Shown here in pieces: positions 1 through 7,526 of a stretch of DNA of 64,000 bases; positions within the stretch are counted from its first letter, which is position 1; every line of letters begins with the position of its first letter. The DNA lies in contig JALNYZ010000007.1 of assembly GCA_023229575.1 (NCBI GenBank), positions 62,001-126,000 of the forward strand. The letters run 5' to 3'. The position numbers and the translations under genes are program-made. This stretch comes from Prolixibacteraceae bacterium. GTDB taxonomy: Bacteria > Bacteroidota > Bacteroidia > Bacteroidales > Prolixibacteraceae. The notes beneath the pieces were generated by a model. It saw nothing but the letters and a program-made list of their open reading frames with translations. It did not search any database and was not told where the DNA came from.

Positions 1-480
1 TTTCCCGTTCACCTCAACTTCTATGTGGTTTCCCTCGACCGAAACATGCATCGTAAACCATTCACCGTCTTCGGCGGTTCGCACAAAATTATTGCGTATT
101 TTACACAGGCTTCCTGTCTTTTGGACATTCCCGGTACTGTAATCACTGTTGTTGATCAAAACTGAATAACCCCTGAAATTTTTCGGATCGCAGCTTTTGG
201 AAGTAGCGAAATTCACTATTCCGACCGCTCCCTTTGTGGTTTTCAATTTGAAGTCTATTGCAAAATCCCGAAGCCTGAACCTGGATGTGATGGAGGCACT
301 ACTTTTTGCAAGCAGAAATTGTCCGTTCGCCACATTTACATCTTTAATTCTCCAATACTCCTCCAGGTTACTCTTGTCAATTGTAGTAATAATACCCGGT
401 TCAGGACCTTTGTACCGGGCAATAAAATAGACTGCCAAAGTCAATATCAATAGGGCAGGCAGAATTTTTTTGTAAAGCAT
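1..480 (-). CDS. DUF1080 (3-keto-disaccharide hydrolase-like) protein, 3'-truncated by window edge
   Basis: An open frame runs from an ATG at 480 to the left edge without a stop, giving 160 codons. It begins with a hydrophobic export segment (MLYKKILPALLILTLAVYF) followed by a concanavalin-like beta-sandwich region: the blocks EYWRIKDVNV, FRLRDFAIDFKLKT and WFTMHVSVEGNHIEVEVNG are typical of DUF1080 domains, which occur in secreted glycan-active proteins of Bacteroidota. It lies 41 bp downstream of the aldolase gene on the same strand, so it is probably the last visible gene of the rhamnose operon. The family call rests on motif resemblance; the C-terminus is not in the window, and the substrate cannot be told. 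Confidence 0.65.
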   Translation of the reverse strand, partial: MLYKKILPALLILTLAVYFIARYKGPEPGIITTIDKSNLEEYWRIKDVNVANGQFLLAKSSASITSRFRLRDFAIDFKLKTTKGAVGIVNFATSKSCDPKNFRGYSVLINNSDYSTGNVQKTGSLCKIRNNFVRTAEDGEWFTMHVSVEGNHIEVEVNGK

Positions 481-521
481 AACTAAAAGTATTATTAACC
501 AAGAGATTTGAACGGGAAACC

Positions 522-1652
522 TCAGGACTTCCCGATTTTCCTTCTATAATTTTCCACTTCCCAATTGTCGATGAAGGCGATCTGTTCGTCATTCATAAAT
601 TTAGGCCCGCCAAAATTTTCTGTATAAAAACTGATTTTCAGGATGTTCTCATAGACGTCCAATACGTTGGAAGCCGATTTAAGGCTCTCCTCTATTCCGA
701 ATATCCCTAGCTGCTGAACTGCTATTACCTTGGGAAGATACCCGTACTTTGCAAAATAGTCCGCAATCTTTTTAGAAGTTATGGCAAATAATTCAGCATC
801 GTTTTTTCCGGCGGGGATATAAAGATAGTGCGCTTTACAATAGACTATATCATCCGGGGTAAAAGATTTATTTGCTTTTTTGAATGACTCTTCCGAAGCA
901 AGGAACCTGTCGGTCAATTCGCTCCTGAAACCAATGGCGCTGAATCCTGCGTAGCCGGGATGCAACCCGGCAATTCGGTCAATGATCACCGATTTCAGGT
1001 CAGTTCTTACTGTACCCGGAAGTTGTTGGCTTAATTTTGATGCGATGGTTGCCATCAGTTCACCATAAATGGCTTCTATCTCTTCTGTTGAATTGGCTCC
1101 TGCAAAGACGCCATGGTTTTCCAGAAAAATCAACTGTGGTTGATAACCATGGCTTTCGGTAAATTTCTTGATCGCTTCGGCCACCACCTTGAAAAGAATG
1201 TATCCCGGATCGGTGTAGGGAACAAACAACGCTTTGTCCCCAAACATCTCCCGGCAGCCCTTCTCTGCCAAAGTAGAACACATCACCGCGTTCACTTTGG
1301 TAGGGTGGGTGTGCACCACATACCGGTAGCTGATCAGATCGTGCAAAGAGGTCTCGACAGATGGCCTTAGCTCTTTGGGGGAGACGATTGCCCCGTGCAG
1401 ATCGGCTTTTACCTCGCTTTCACGCAGAAGCGGATCGGCGCTGTACTTTTTTTGTGAGATGCCTTTGAGCTTCTCCCGCGACAGCGAGACAAACCCCTTC
1501 TCATCGATGGTTGCCAGCGATATGCCACTGGCCTTGATCCAGATCATCTCCTCATTTTTATACGAAGTGTTACCGCCACCGGCAATTACAAAGGAGGGAT
1601 CGGATCCGAAAAGCCGGGAGACCCGGACCAGGGCTTGGAGATCAGTGTTCAT
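522..1652 (-). CDS. class II aldolase, likely L-rhamnulose-1-phosphate aldolase (standalone RhaE/YuxG-type aldolase domain)
   Basis: A 376-residue class II aldolase/adducin protein. Visible features are the N-terminal GGGNTSYK motif, the metal-binding VVHTHP motif around residue 115 and the LENHGVF block around residue 175. It would split L-rhamnulose-1-phosphate to dihydroxyacetone phosphate and L-lactaldehyde in the cytoplasm. The sequence resembles the N-terminal half of the fused aldolase/lactaldehyde dehydrogenase proteins (about 690 residues in Bacillus YuxG) rather than the 270-residue E. coli RhaD. The dehydrogenase half is absent, so lactaldehyde must be handled elsewhere. It follows rhaA on the same strand after 210 bp of GGATAAA repeat DNA. 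Class is firm; the substrate is inferred from the rhaT-rhaA neighbours. Confidence 0.78.
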   Translation of the reverse strand: MNTDLQALVRVSRLFGSDPSFVIAGGGNTSYKNEEMIWIKASGISLATIDEKGFVSLSREKLKGISQKKYSADPLLRESEVKADLHGAIVSPKELRPSVETSLHDLISYRYVVHTHPTKVNAVMCSTLAEKGCREMFGDKALFVPYTDPGYILFKVVAEAIKKFTESHGYQPQLIFLENHGVFAGANSTEEIEAIYGELMATIASKLSQQLPGTVRTDLKSVIIDRIAGLHPGYAGFSAIGFRSELTDRFLASEESFKKANKSFTPDDIVYCKAHYLYIPAGKNDAELFAITSKKIADYFAKYGYLPKVIAVQQLGIFGIEESLKSASNVLDVYENILKISFYTENFGGPKFMNDEQIAFIDNWEVENYRRKIGKS

Positions 1653-1698
1653 TTAAGTGTTTTTAGTATTTATAAATTCAAAATTTGATGAAAGAGAA

Positions 1699-1863
1699 GG
1701 ATAAAGGATAAAGGATAAAGGATAAAGGATAAAGGATAAAGGATAAAGTAAGAATGCTCTTATCTTGAGTTGACGGAAAATGTAGAATACCCGGTATTCG
1801 ATTTCATCTGGCACAAAGCACGGGGCTCACTTTATCCTTTTAACTTTATCCTTTATCCTTTCC
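1699..1863. repeat. GGATAAA heptamer dyad between rhaA and the aldolase gene
   Basis: Seven perfect tandem copies of GGATAAA fill 1699-1747. After an 83-base spacer, three TTTATCC copies (1831-1837, 1845-1851, 1852-1858) form the inverted arm, which ends against the rhaA stop codon. The two arms could pair in RNA or single-stranded DNA. The same heptamer dyad recurs at 60445-60584, and a one-armed version at 31517-31577. Confidence 0.9.
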
Positions 1864-3128
1864 TATCTTTTTGAGAGTACTTCCCTCTCGTACTTCCTTA
1901 TTTCTTCCACGTAGTCCGGTCCGACCGGTACACCCGATTTCATCAGGTAGTATGCCCATACGGCGCCAATGGGCATGGTTTTCTGCTCTTCGAGGTAGGC
2001 AAGCCGTTCGAAGTTCATTCCCTTCTCTTCGAGCTCCAGCAAGAGTTTGGTTGGTTCGAGCAGCGCTATTAAAAATGCTTTTTGGGTGGAGCGTGTTCCA
2101 ACGACATAGGCGCCGATGCGGTTGATGGAGGCATCGAAGAAATCAAGGCCGATGTTGACGCGGCTTTGGAAATTGTTGCGGACGATTTCGTGCGCGATCA
2201 ACTGCAGATCTTCGTTGAGGGTGACCACATGGTCGGAGTCCCAACGGATCGGACGGGTTACGTGCAACAGCACCTCATCCAGAAACTGCAGGCAGGCAGA
2301 AATCTTATCGCCGACCTGCTCGGTTGGGTGAAAATGGCCATTGTCGAGACAGATCAGTTTTTTGTTGGAGATGGCATAACCGAGGTAGAAATCGTGGGAG
2401 CCTACCGTCATCGATTCGGCGCCAATGCCAAAGAGTTTGCTCTCGACGGCATCTTTCATCTGGCTTTTGGGATAGTCGACCGCCATGGCTTCATCAAGCG
2501 ATTTTTTGAGCAATACCCTATGACCATTCCTGTCGATCGGGGTATCTTTTGAACCGTCAGGTATCCAGGTATTGTGAACGCAGGAAGATCCCAATTGTTT
2601 CCCGATTTCGGAAGAGATGGCACGGCAACGCCGAATGTGCTCGACCCAGAATTTTCGGTTCTCCTCATTTTTACTGGAGAGTGTAAATCCATCGGCAGCC
2701 CTGGGATGGGAGAAACAGGAGGCATTGAAATCCATACCGATGCCAAGTTTCTTGCACCAGTCGATCCAGCTTTGAAAATGTTTCAGTTCGATCTGGTCGC
2801 GGTCTACCATCTCTCCGCCAAAATCCCCATAAATGGCGTGAAGGTTGATGCGTTGCTTTCCCGGTAGGAGTGAGAGCACCTTTTCGAGATCGGCGCGAAC
2901 CTGCGCGATATTTTTCGCTTTCCCCGGGTAATTCCCGGTAGCCTGGATACCACCTCCCGAGAGGGCAGCATCAGGCGTCTCGAAGCCGCCCACATCGTCT
3001 GTTTGCCAGCAGTGAAGACTGATGCTGAGCTGGTCCATCTTTTCCAAAACCAGATCGGTATCCACTCCAAAAGAGCCGTAGATTTCTTTGGCGGTGGCGT
3101 AGGATTTTAGAATTATTTCTTTGTTCAT
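1863..3128 (-). CDS. rhaA: L-rhamnose isomerase
   Basis: A 421-residue protein that interconverts L-rhamnose and L-rhamnulose in the cytoplasm. It aligns from end to end by eye with E. coli RhaA (419 residues): shared blocks include HCWQTDDVGGFE, IQATGNYPGKA, INLHAIYGD, FNASCFSHP, ESKLFGIGAES, RWDSDHVV and IGLDFFDASINRI. These contain the His/Asp/Glu ligands of the two metal sites. It lies between rhaT and the aldolase gene, 96 bp after rhaT, consistent with one rhamnose operon. The kinase (rhaB) and regulator are not in this window. The GGATAAA repeat begins 4 bases after its TAG stop. Confidence 0.95.
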   Translation of the reverse strand: MNKEIILKSYATAKEIYGSFGVDTDLVLEKMDQLSISLHCWQTDDVGGFETPDAALSGGGIQATGNYPGKAKNIAQVRADLEKVLSLLPGKQRINLHAIYGDFGGEMVDRDQIELKHFQSWIDWCKKLGIGMDFNASCFSHPRAADGFTLSSKNEENRKFWVEHIRRCRAISSEIGKQLGSSCVHNTWIPDGSKDTPIDRNGHRVLLKKSLDEAMAVDYPKSQMKDAVESKLFGIGAESMTVGSHDFYLGYAISNKKLICLDNGHFHPTEQVGDKISACLQFLDEVLLHVTRPIRWDSDHVVTLNEDLQLIAHEIVRNNFQSRVNIGLDFFDASINRIGAYVVGTRSTQKAFLIALLEPTKLLLELEEKGMNFERLAYLEEQKTMPIGAVWAYYLMKSGVPVGPDYVEEIRKYEREVLSKR

Positions 3129-3160
3129 ATTCTTTATACTTTATGTTTTTCTAATATGTT

Positions 3161-3202
3161 GAAGTGACTAGAGTGAACTAAAGTGACTAGAGTGACTAAA
3201 GT
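3161..3202. repeat. GTGACTAGA-type low-complexity tract between rhaT and rhaA
   Basis: The phrase GTGACTAGAGTGA is repeated with small variation in the short rhaT-rhaA gap. It is a one-armed member of the word-repeat class seen at many stop-codon-proximal gaps in this window. Confidence 0.6.
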
Positions 3203-3224
3203 TATTAAGGATCAACATTTGGCT

Positions 3225-4277
3225 TCAGATTGAATTTCCGATTCCGACAATGAAGACGGAAAGCAAAATCGTTACGATTCCGATAACAAAGGTTCGGAAT
3301 GTGGCTGGTGAAACTCCTTTCCACTCTTTGTTGTAAAGGCCCCACATATTTGCTGTCAGGATGATGGTAGACATGTGAAGTATCCATGAACTGGCTCCGT
3401 TGCCCAATTTACTTTCGCCCATTCCGTAGAAGAAGAATTGCATGAACCAGGTTGTTCCGGCCAGTGCCGCGAAGAAATAGTTGTTCAGCAGTGGTTTCTT
3501 CAGGTCGGTAAAGTTGCCGTATGTTTTGTTTTTTAGGTTCAAAATGGTGGTCCAGATCAGGTTGGTGGTGAGCCCTCCCCAAAGGATGACAACAAAAGTG
3601 ACATTGTTTTGAAACAAAGGATTGAACCCTGCCTTGACTGCCTCTTCGGCCATTGGCTTTCCGGCTTCGATGCCAAAATTAAAGAAAGAGCTTAGGATAC
3701 CGGAAATTGTTGCAATGATCAGACCTTTGACCAGGCTAAACTCCTGTACGCTTGCCTGTGTCTGTTCAGGTGAAAGCTCTTTTTCCTTCTTCCAGCCAGC
3801 GCTCCCTGAGATAGCGATACCTGTCAGACAGACCACTACGCCCAGCAGTACCAGTTGGCCTCCGGGATGGGTGATCATGTCGACAAATGATACTTTCCCA
3901 ACAGTTGGATGGAGGGAATAGTAAATGGAGGGAACCAATGCACCGAAGGCAGAACAAAAGCCCAGAATCACGGAGTTGCCAAGCGACATGCCGAGGTATC
4001 TTACGCCCAGGCCATAGGTTAGTCCCCCAATGCCCCAGAGAAGTCCCATCATATAGGTTATTCCCAGGATGTTGCCGGATGCGGAACCGATAATGGCCGC
4101 GAATCCGGGTACGGTAAGATAGGCAGCCAGCGGAGGAACGATCAGCCAGGAGAAGAGCCCGCCAATAATCCAATAACTCTCCCATGCCCAACCCTTTACC
4201 TTCTTGAAAGGCATGTAAAAACTTCCGGAGGCGAAGCCACCGATCGAGTGAAAAATAATCCCTAAGAGTACATTCAT
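3225..4277 (-). CDS. rhaT: L-rhamnose/H+ symporter
   Basis: A 350-residue inner-membrane protein with about ten hydrophobic segments, close to the 344 residues of E. coli RhaT. Family-typical blocks are GGFASGSFYMPFKKVKGWAW near the N-terminus, GLLWGIGGLTYGLGVRYLG and the C-terminal WILHMSTIILTANMWGL. It imports L-rhamnose by proton symport and is the first gene of the minus-strand rhamnose operon, followed by rhaA and the aldolase gene. No regulator is encoded next to it: the divergent neighbour is the queuosine cluster, 374 bp away. Confidence 0.93.
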   Translation of the reverse strand: MNVLLGIIFHSIGGFASGSFYMPFKKVKGWAWESYWIIGGLFSWLIVPPLAAYLTVPGFAAIIGSASGNILGITYMMGLLWGIGGLTYGLGVRYLGMSLGNSVILGFCSAFGALVPSIYYSLHPTVGKVSFVDMITHPGGQLVLLGVVVCLTGIAISGSAGWKKEKELSPEQTQASVQEFSLVKGLIIATISGILSSFFNFGIEAGKPMAEEAVKAGFNPLFQNNVTFVVILWGGLTTNLIWTTILNLKNKTYGNFTDLKKPLLNNYFFAALAGTTWFMQFFFYGMGESKLGNGASSWILHMSTIILTANMWGLYNKEWKGVSPATFRTFVIGIVTILLSVFIVGIGNSI

Positions 4278-4586
4278 TGAGAAAATTTATTTGTTAGTAT
4301 GGTAGAAAAACAATTACAAATTACAAATTAATGATTACAAATTGGGGAAGGCCGTAGATTTGTAAATATTTTTGCTAAAAATAGATTAAAATTTAAGAAG
4401 TACTAAGTTGAAACTTCACTTTTTGATCTTTCACGCGTATATATTTTGCTTTTTAAAGGTCGCATGGAATAGCATGATTGTTGAAGTTATGTTCATTTCG
4501 GTTGGTGATTAAGCAATCATGGCTATTTCGATGTAGTAAAAATAACAGAATGATCCTTCCAATTAGGACAATTCCCATATTGTCTA

Positions 4587-4594
4587 TACCTTTG
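4587..4594 (+). promoter_or_regulatory. candidate -7 element of the queuosine operon
   Basis: TACCTTTG matches the Bacteroidota -7 consensus TAnnTTTG, predicting a transcript start near 4600, about 17 bases before the candidate riboswitch. No clear TTTG is seen at the -33 position. The rest of the 4278-4586 gap holds an ACAAATTA word tract (4311-4341) and no gene I can support. Confidence 0.5.
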
Positions 4595-4616
4595 CAGCCA
4601 AATTGAGTCATTCACT

Positions 4617-4648
4617 CCGTGTGCTTGAACACCACGTAAAAAACAAGT
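4617..4648 (+). promoter_or_regulatory. candidate preQ1-I riboswitch
   Basis: Immediately before the transporter start, CGTG (4618-4621) pairs with CACG (4633-4636) around an 11-base loop. CTTG inside that loop (4624-4627) can pair with CAAG (4644-4647) in an A-rich tail (TAAAAAACAAG). This is the H-type pseudoknot with loop, A-rich tail and downstream P2 strand that defines preQ1-I aptamers of the CUUG/CAAG kind. The P2 strand ends 4 bases before the ATG, so ligand binding would be expected to block translation initiation. The gene context (a queuosine precursor transporter, queC, queF) agrees. It was found by eye; no covariance model was run. Confidence 0.65.
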
Positions 4649-4651
4649 AAA

Positions 4652-5332
4652 ATGAGAAGATCCGTTTCTGTTCTATTTATGCTTGCAGGCATTCTGTTTG
4701 CAATTTGTTTGTTGATATCCAACATTTTAGCCACAAAAATTATTTTAATTGGTACCTGGGCCGCTCCTGCCGGTGTCCTGATTTTTCCCATAGCCTATAT
4801 TATCAATGATGTGATTGTGGAGGTATGGGGATATCGGAAAGCCCGTCTGATTATTTGGTCCGGTTTTGCTGTTAACATCCTGGCTGTTCTGTTTTTCTCC
4901 CTGGCCATCGTTGTGCCGGCGGCCCCTTTCTGGCACAACCAGGAGGCATTTAATACTATTTTGGGAAGTACGCCACGCATTGTGGTTGCCAGCCTTATGG
5001 CCTATCTGATCGGTTCCTTTTTAAATGCCATCGTGATGAGTAAGGTAAAGGTGTTGATGAAGGGGAAGAGTTTTTCAGTACGGGCCATACTTTCTACATT
5101 GGTTGGCGAAACGGCCGACTCTATGATTTTTATCCTGATCGCATTTGCCGGCAATATGCCATTTAAAGCATTGATTGGCATGATCTTTACACAGGCCCTC
5201 ATTAAAACCATTTATGAAATTGTAATTTTGCCCCTGACAATTGTCGTTGTAAAATGGGTTAAAAAAGTGGAGGGATCTGATGCATACGATCATGCTATTT
5301 CTTATAATCCCTTTTTAATCCAACAAGTCTGA
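4652..5332 (+). CDS. yhhQ: queuosine precursor transporter, YhhQ/VUT family
   Basis: A 226-residue inner-membrane protein with about six hydrophobic segments and the family blocks NILATKI, FPIAYIINDVIVEVWGY (DVIVEVWGY is diagnostic) and SLVGETADSMIF-like spacing late in the protein. YhhQ-type proteins import preQ0/preQ1, the deazaguanine precursors of queuosine. Its stop overlaps the start of queC (TGATGG), indicating translational coupling. The candidate preQ1 riboswitch directly upstream would make salvage and synthesis respond to the same ligand. Confidence 0.9.
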   Translation: MRRSVSVLFMLAGILFAICLLISNILATKIILIGTWAAPAGVLIFPIAYIINDVIVEVWGYRKARLIIWSGFAVNILAVLFFSLAIVVPAAPFWHNQEAFNTILGSTPRIVVASLMAYLIGSFLNAIVMSKVKVLMKGKSFSVRAILSTLVGETADSMIFILIAFAGNMPFKALIGMIFTQALIKTIYEIVILPLTIVVVKWVKKVEGSDAYDHAISYNPFLIQQV

Positions 5333-6003
5333 TGGATCGGATCAAGGCACTGGTAGTATATTCGGGTGGACAGGATTCTACCACCTGTCTTTTCTGGGCA
5401 AAGAAACATTTTGACCTGGTTTATGCGATTGCCTTCAATTACGGACAAAGACATGTTGTTGAACTGACCGCTGCCAAACAGATTGCGGAGCAGGCAGGTG
5501 TTCCTCTGCAAATTTTTCAGGTTGACCTTTTAAGTGGTGTATCCCACAATGCACTTACAGACAAAGCGATGAATGTCGAGTCGGATCAAACCGATCACCG
5601 TCCGCCCAACACCCTGGTTGAAGGAAGAAATATGCTTTTCCTTACCTATGCGGCTATTTTTGCCAAATCAAACAACATTCATGACCTTATAACAGGCGTG
5701 GGGCAGTCGGATTACAGTGGATATCCTGATTGCCGCAACGATTTTATTCTGTCGCTCAATCAAACGCTGAATCTCTCAATGGATTATGAATACCGCATTC
5801 ACACTCCGCTGATGTGGCTCAACAAATCTGAAATCTGGCGATTGGCCGATGAACTGGATGTTTTTGATCTGGTAAGAAATCAAACGATTACCTGCTATCA
5901 TGGCATCGCAGGGGATGGGTGCGGTACCTGCCCATCGTGTAAACTTAGAAACAGGGGATTGGTAAAATACTTAAATTCTGAAGCAAATGGACAAATTGAA
6001 TAG
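5332..6003 (+). CDS. queC: 7-cyano-7-deazaguanine synthase
   Basis: QueC converts 7-carboxy-7-deazaguanine and ammonia to preQ0 using ATP. The 223-residue protein has the N-type ATP pyrophosphatase loop SGGQDSTTCLFW near residue 11 and a C-terminal zinc site, CYHGIAGDGCGTCPSCKLR, with four cysteines, as in the family. Its 5' end overlaps the transporter gene and its 3' end overlaps queF by 17 bases in another frame, so the three genes form a tight operon. QueD and QueE are not encoded in the window. Confidence 0.95.
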   Translation: MDRIKALVVYSGGQDSTTCLFWAKKHFDLVYAIAFNYGQRHVVELTAAKQIAEQAGVPLQIFQVDLLSGVSHNALTDKAMNVESDQTDHRPPNTLVEGRNMLFLTYAAIFAKSNNIHDLITGVGQSDYSGYPDCRNDFILSLNQTLNLSMDYEYRIHTPLMWLNKSEIWRLADELDVFDLVRNQTITCYHGIAGDGCGTCPSCKLRNRGLVKYLNSEANGQIE

Positions 6004-6457
6004 TTTGGGTAAGTCGACTGCCTATGATTTTAATTATCGCCCTGAAGTGTTAGAAACATTCGACAACAAGCATCCCGACAATGACTACTGGGTAAAATTC
6101 AACTGCCCGGAGTTCACCTCCCTCTGTCCAATTACTGGTCAGCCCGATTTTGCCACGCTTTACATCAGTTACATCTCCGACCTCAAAATGGTGGAGAGCA
6201 AGAGTTTAAAACTCTACCTGTTCAGTTTCCGTAACCATGGTGGTTTCCACGAAGACTGTGTCAACATTATCATGAAAGACCTGATCAAGCTGATGGGCCC
6301 CCGGTACATTGAAGTTTGGGGAAAATTCACCCCTAGGGGAGGCATCAGTATTGACCCCTGGTGCAATTATGGCAAACCCGGCTCAAGATTTGAACAGATG
6401 GCGGAATACAGGCTGATGAACCATGATTTGTATCCGGAGAAGGTGGATAACAGATAA
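5987..6457 (+). CDS. queF: NADPH-dependent preQ0 reductase
   Basis: QueF reduces the nitrile of preQ0 to the aminomethyl group of preQ1. At 156 residues it is the short unimodular (YkvM-type) form. The catalytic cysteine lies in FTSLCPITGQPDFATLY, and the NADPH-binding QueF motif is VESKSLKLYLFSFRNHG. The start overlaps the last codons of queC. A purine-rich ATTACAGATT word tract begins at its stop codon, followed by the REP/GIY-YIG region. Confidence 0.95.
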   Translation: MDKLNSLGKSTAYDFNYRPEVLETFDNKHPDNDYWVKFNCPEFTSLCPITGQPDFATLYISYISDLKMVESKSLKLYLFSFRNHGGFHEDCVNIIMKDLIKLMGPRYIEVWGKFTPRGGISIDPWCNYGKPGSRFEQMAEYRLMNHDLYPEKVDNR

Positions 6458-6526
6458 TTAATAATTACAGATTACAGATTGTTAGACTCCGGTAATTGCT
6501 AATTTGTATGATCATTTCTCTTTCGA

Positions 6527-6910
6527 CCCCTTCGACAAGCTCAATTTCGAAGTAGCCTCTTCTTTAATTTCTTCTGTGATCGATACCCTTCAACAAGCTC
6601 AGGGACCGGGACTTATCGCAATTTTAATGTAGGGGGGAGATTGTGTGCCCTTCGACATCTTTACGGAATTCGGAACGCTATTTTTGATTGCTTCTGCGAT
6701 CTTGACCCTTCGACAAGCTCAGGGACCGGGACTTATCGCAATTTTAATGTAGGGGGGGGTGATTGTGTGCCCTTCGACATCTTTACGGAATTCGGAACGC
6801 TATTTTTGATTGCATCTGCGATCTTGACCCTTCGACAAGCTCAGGGACCGGCTGTTATTTGGCCTGTTTGAAGTGATGGAAAATTGCGTGCCCTTCGACA
6901 AGCTCAGGGA
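6527..6910 (+). repeat. REP-like array, left side of the GIY-YIG gene (five copies, one orientation)
   Basis: The core CCTTCGACAAGCTCAGG occurs five times in the same orientation: 6527-6543 (3' part degenerate), 6586-6610, 6706-6730, 6828-6852 and 6891-6910. Three copies continue into GGGACCGG. The core is an imperfect palindrome (CCTTCGA..., ...GCTCAGG). Short reading frames across it repeat the peptide SLSLSKG and are artefacts of the repeat. Confidence 0.92.
6601..6842 (+). repeat. 120/122 bp tandem duplication inside the REP array
   Basis: 6601-6720 and 6721-6842 are near-identical direct copies (the second has two extra G in its G-run and a few substitutions). Each unit carries one REP core and a partial CCCTTCGACATC copy. 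A degenerate piece of a further unit precedes the first copy (6568-6600). Confidence 0.92.
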
Positions 6911-6930
6911 GCATTTTAATTTGATGTCGG

Positions 6931-7221
6931 CTAATGAAATTGGGTGTAGTTCTTTGAAAGTGTGACCAACAGCTCTTTCTGTTGATGAATTAAAGCCTCC
7001 TTCTTTTTTCGACTCCAACCCTGAATCTGTTTTTCGCGAAGGAAAGCCTCCTCTATCCTGGGGAATTCTTCATAAAAGATCAATTCAACAGGTAAATGTT
7101 TACTTGTGAAATTGGCTCCAACTCCATTCTGATGTTCAATCATTCTGGCACCCAGATCAGTTGTACTCCCAACATAGTAACAACCATTGGAACAAAGCAA
7201 GATGTACATGTAAGCTACCAT
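6931..7221 (-). CDS. small GIY-YIG nuclease family protein
   Basis: A 96-residue single-domain GIY-YIG protein. The two signature strands are YMYILLCSNG (residues 4-13) and CYYVGST (14-20), followed by the conserved arginine in DLGARMIEH (R26) and the glutamate region EAFLREKQIQGWSRKKKEAL. Stand-alone proteins of this size (UPF0213/YhbQ group) have no settled cellular role; a GIY-YIG fold cuts or nicks DNA through one divalent metal. The gene sits exactly between two arrays of the CCTTCGACARGCTCAGG palindrome pointing in opposite directions (6527-6910 and 7265-7396), which suggests that nuclease and repeat form one element. No other ORF lies in the element. Confidence 0.88.
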   Translation of the reverse strand: MVAYMYILLCSNGCYYVGSTTDLGARMIEHQNGVGANFTSKHLPVELIFYEEFPRIEEAFLREKQIQGWSRKKKEALIHQQKELLVTLSKNYTQFH

Positions 7222-7264
7222 CGTCTTAAAATTTACATTGATTCAAATTATCTATCAAACAACC

Positions 7265-7396
7265 TCCCTGAGCCTGTCGAAGGGGTTATAATTAACATCA
7301 AGTCACTTCGGTCCCTGAGCTTGTCGAAGGGCATTGAGAGTTCAACAAATTACCAACTCAAATAACCTCCCTGAGCCTGTCGAAGGGTCGAAGGGC
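7265..7396 (-). repeat. REP-like array, right side of the GIY-YIG gene (three inverted copies)
   Basis: Three copies of the palindrome lie in the opposite orientation to the left array: 7265-7285, 7311-7332 and 7369-7388. The last has an 8-base duplication of TCGAAGGG (7389-7396). The two arrays therefore act as multi-copy terminal inverted repeats around the nuclease gene. Confidence 0.92.
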
Positions 7397-7473
7397 ATCT
7401 GGAGTTCAATAAATTTTTTTATCCACAATTTACCCAATTTTTATCAATTTCCCAAATGTAACATCATATAAAA

Positions 7474-7500
7474 AACAGAAAAGGCACCCATTTGGATGCC
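7474..7500 (-). terminator. intrinsic terminator of eno
   Basis: On the minus strand, GGCATCC (7500-7494) pairs with GGGTGCC (7489-7483) around a short loop, with one G-T pair, and is followed by TTTTCTGTTTTTT. It lies 27 bases after the eno stop. Confidence 0.85.
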
Positions 7501-7526
7501 CTTTCTATATATTTGGAGGTACTCTC

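Noticed and set aside
1699..1747. CRISPR array or coding microsatellite
   Set aside because: The heptamers are contiguous without unique spacers, and no cas genes are in the window. The REP arrays were also considered and rejected as CRISPR: unit length and spacing vary and the repeats are palindromic.
6800..7018. 72-codon minus-strand frame with repeated SLSLSKG peptides
   Set aside because: It is a translation of the REP palindromes and overlaps the GIY-YIG gene; no family resemblance. The same holds for the 89-codon plus-strand frame at 7096-7365.
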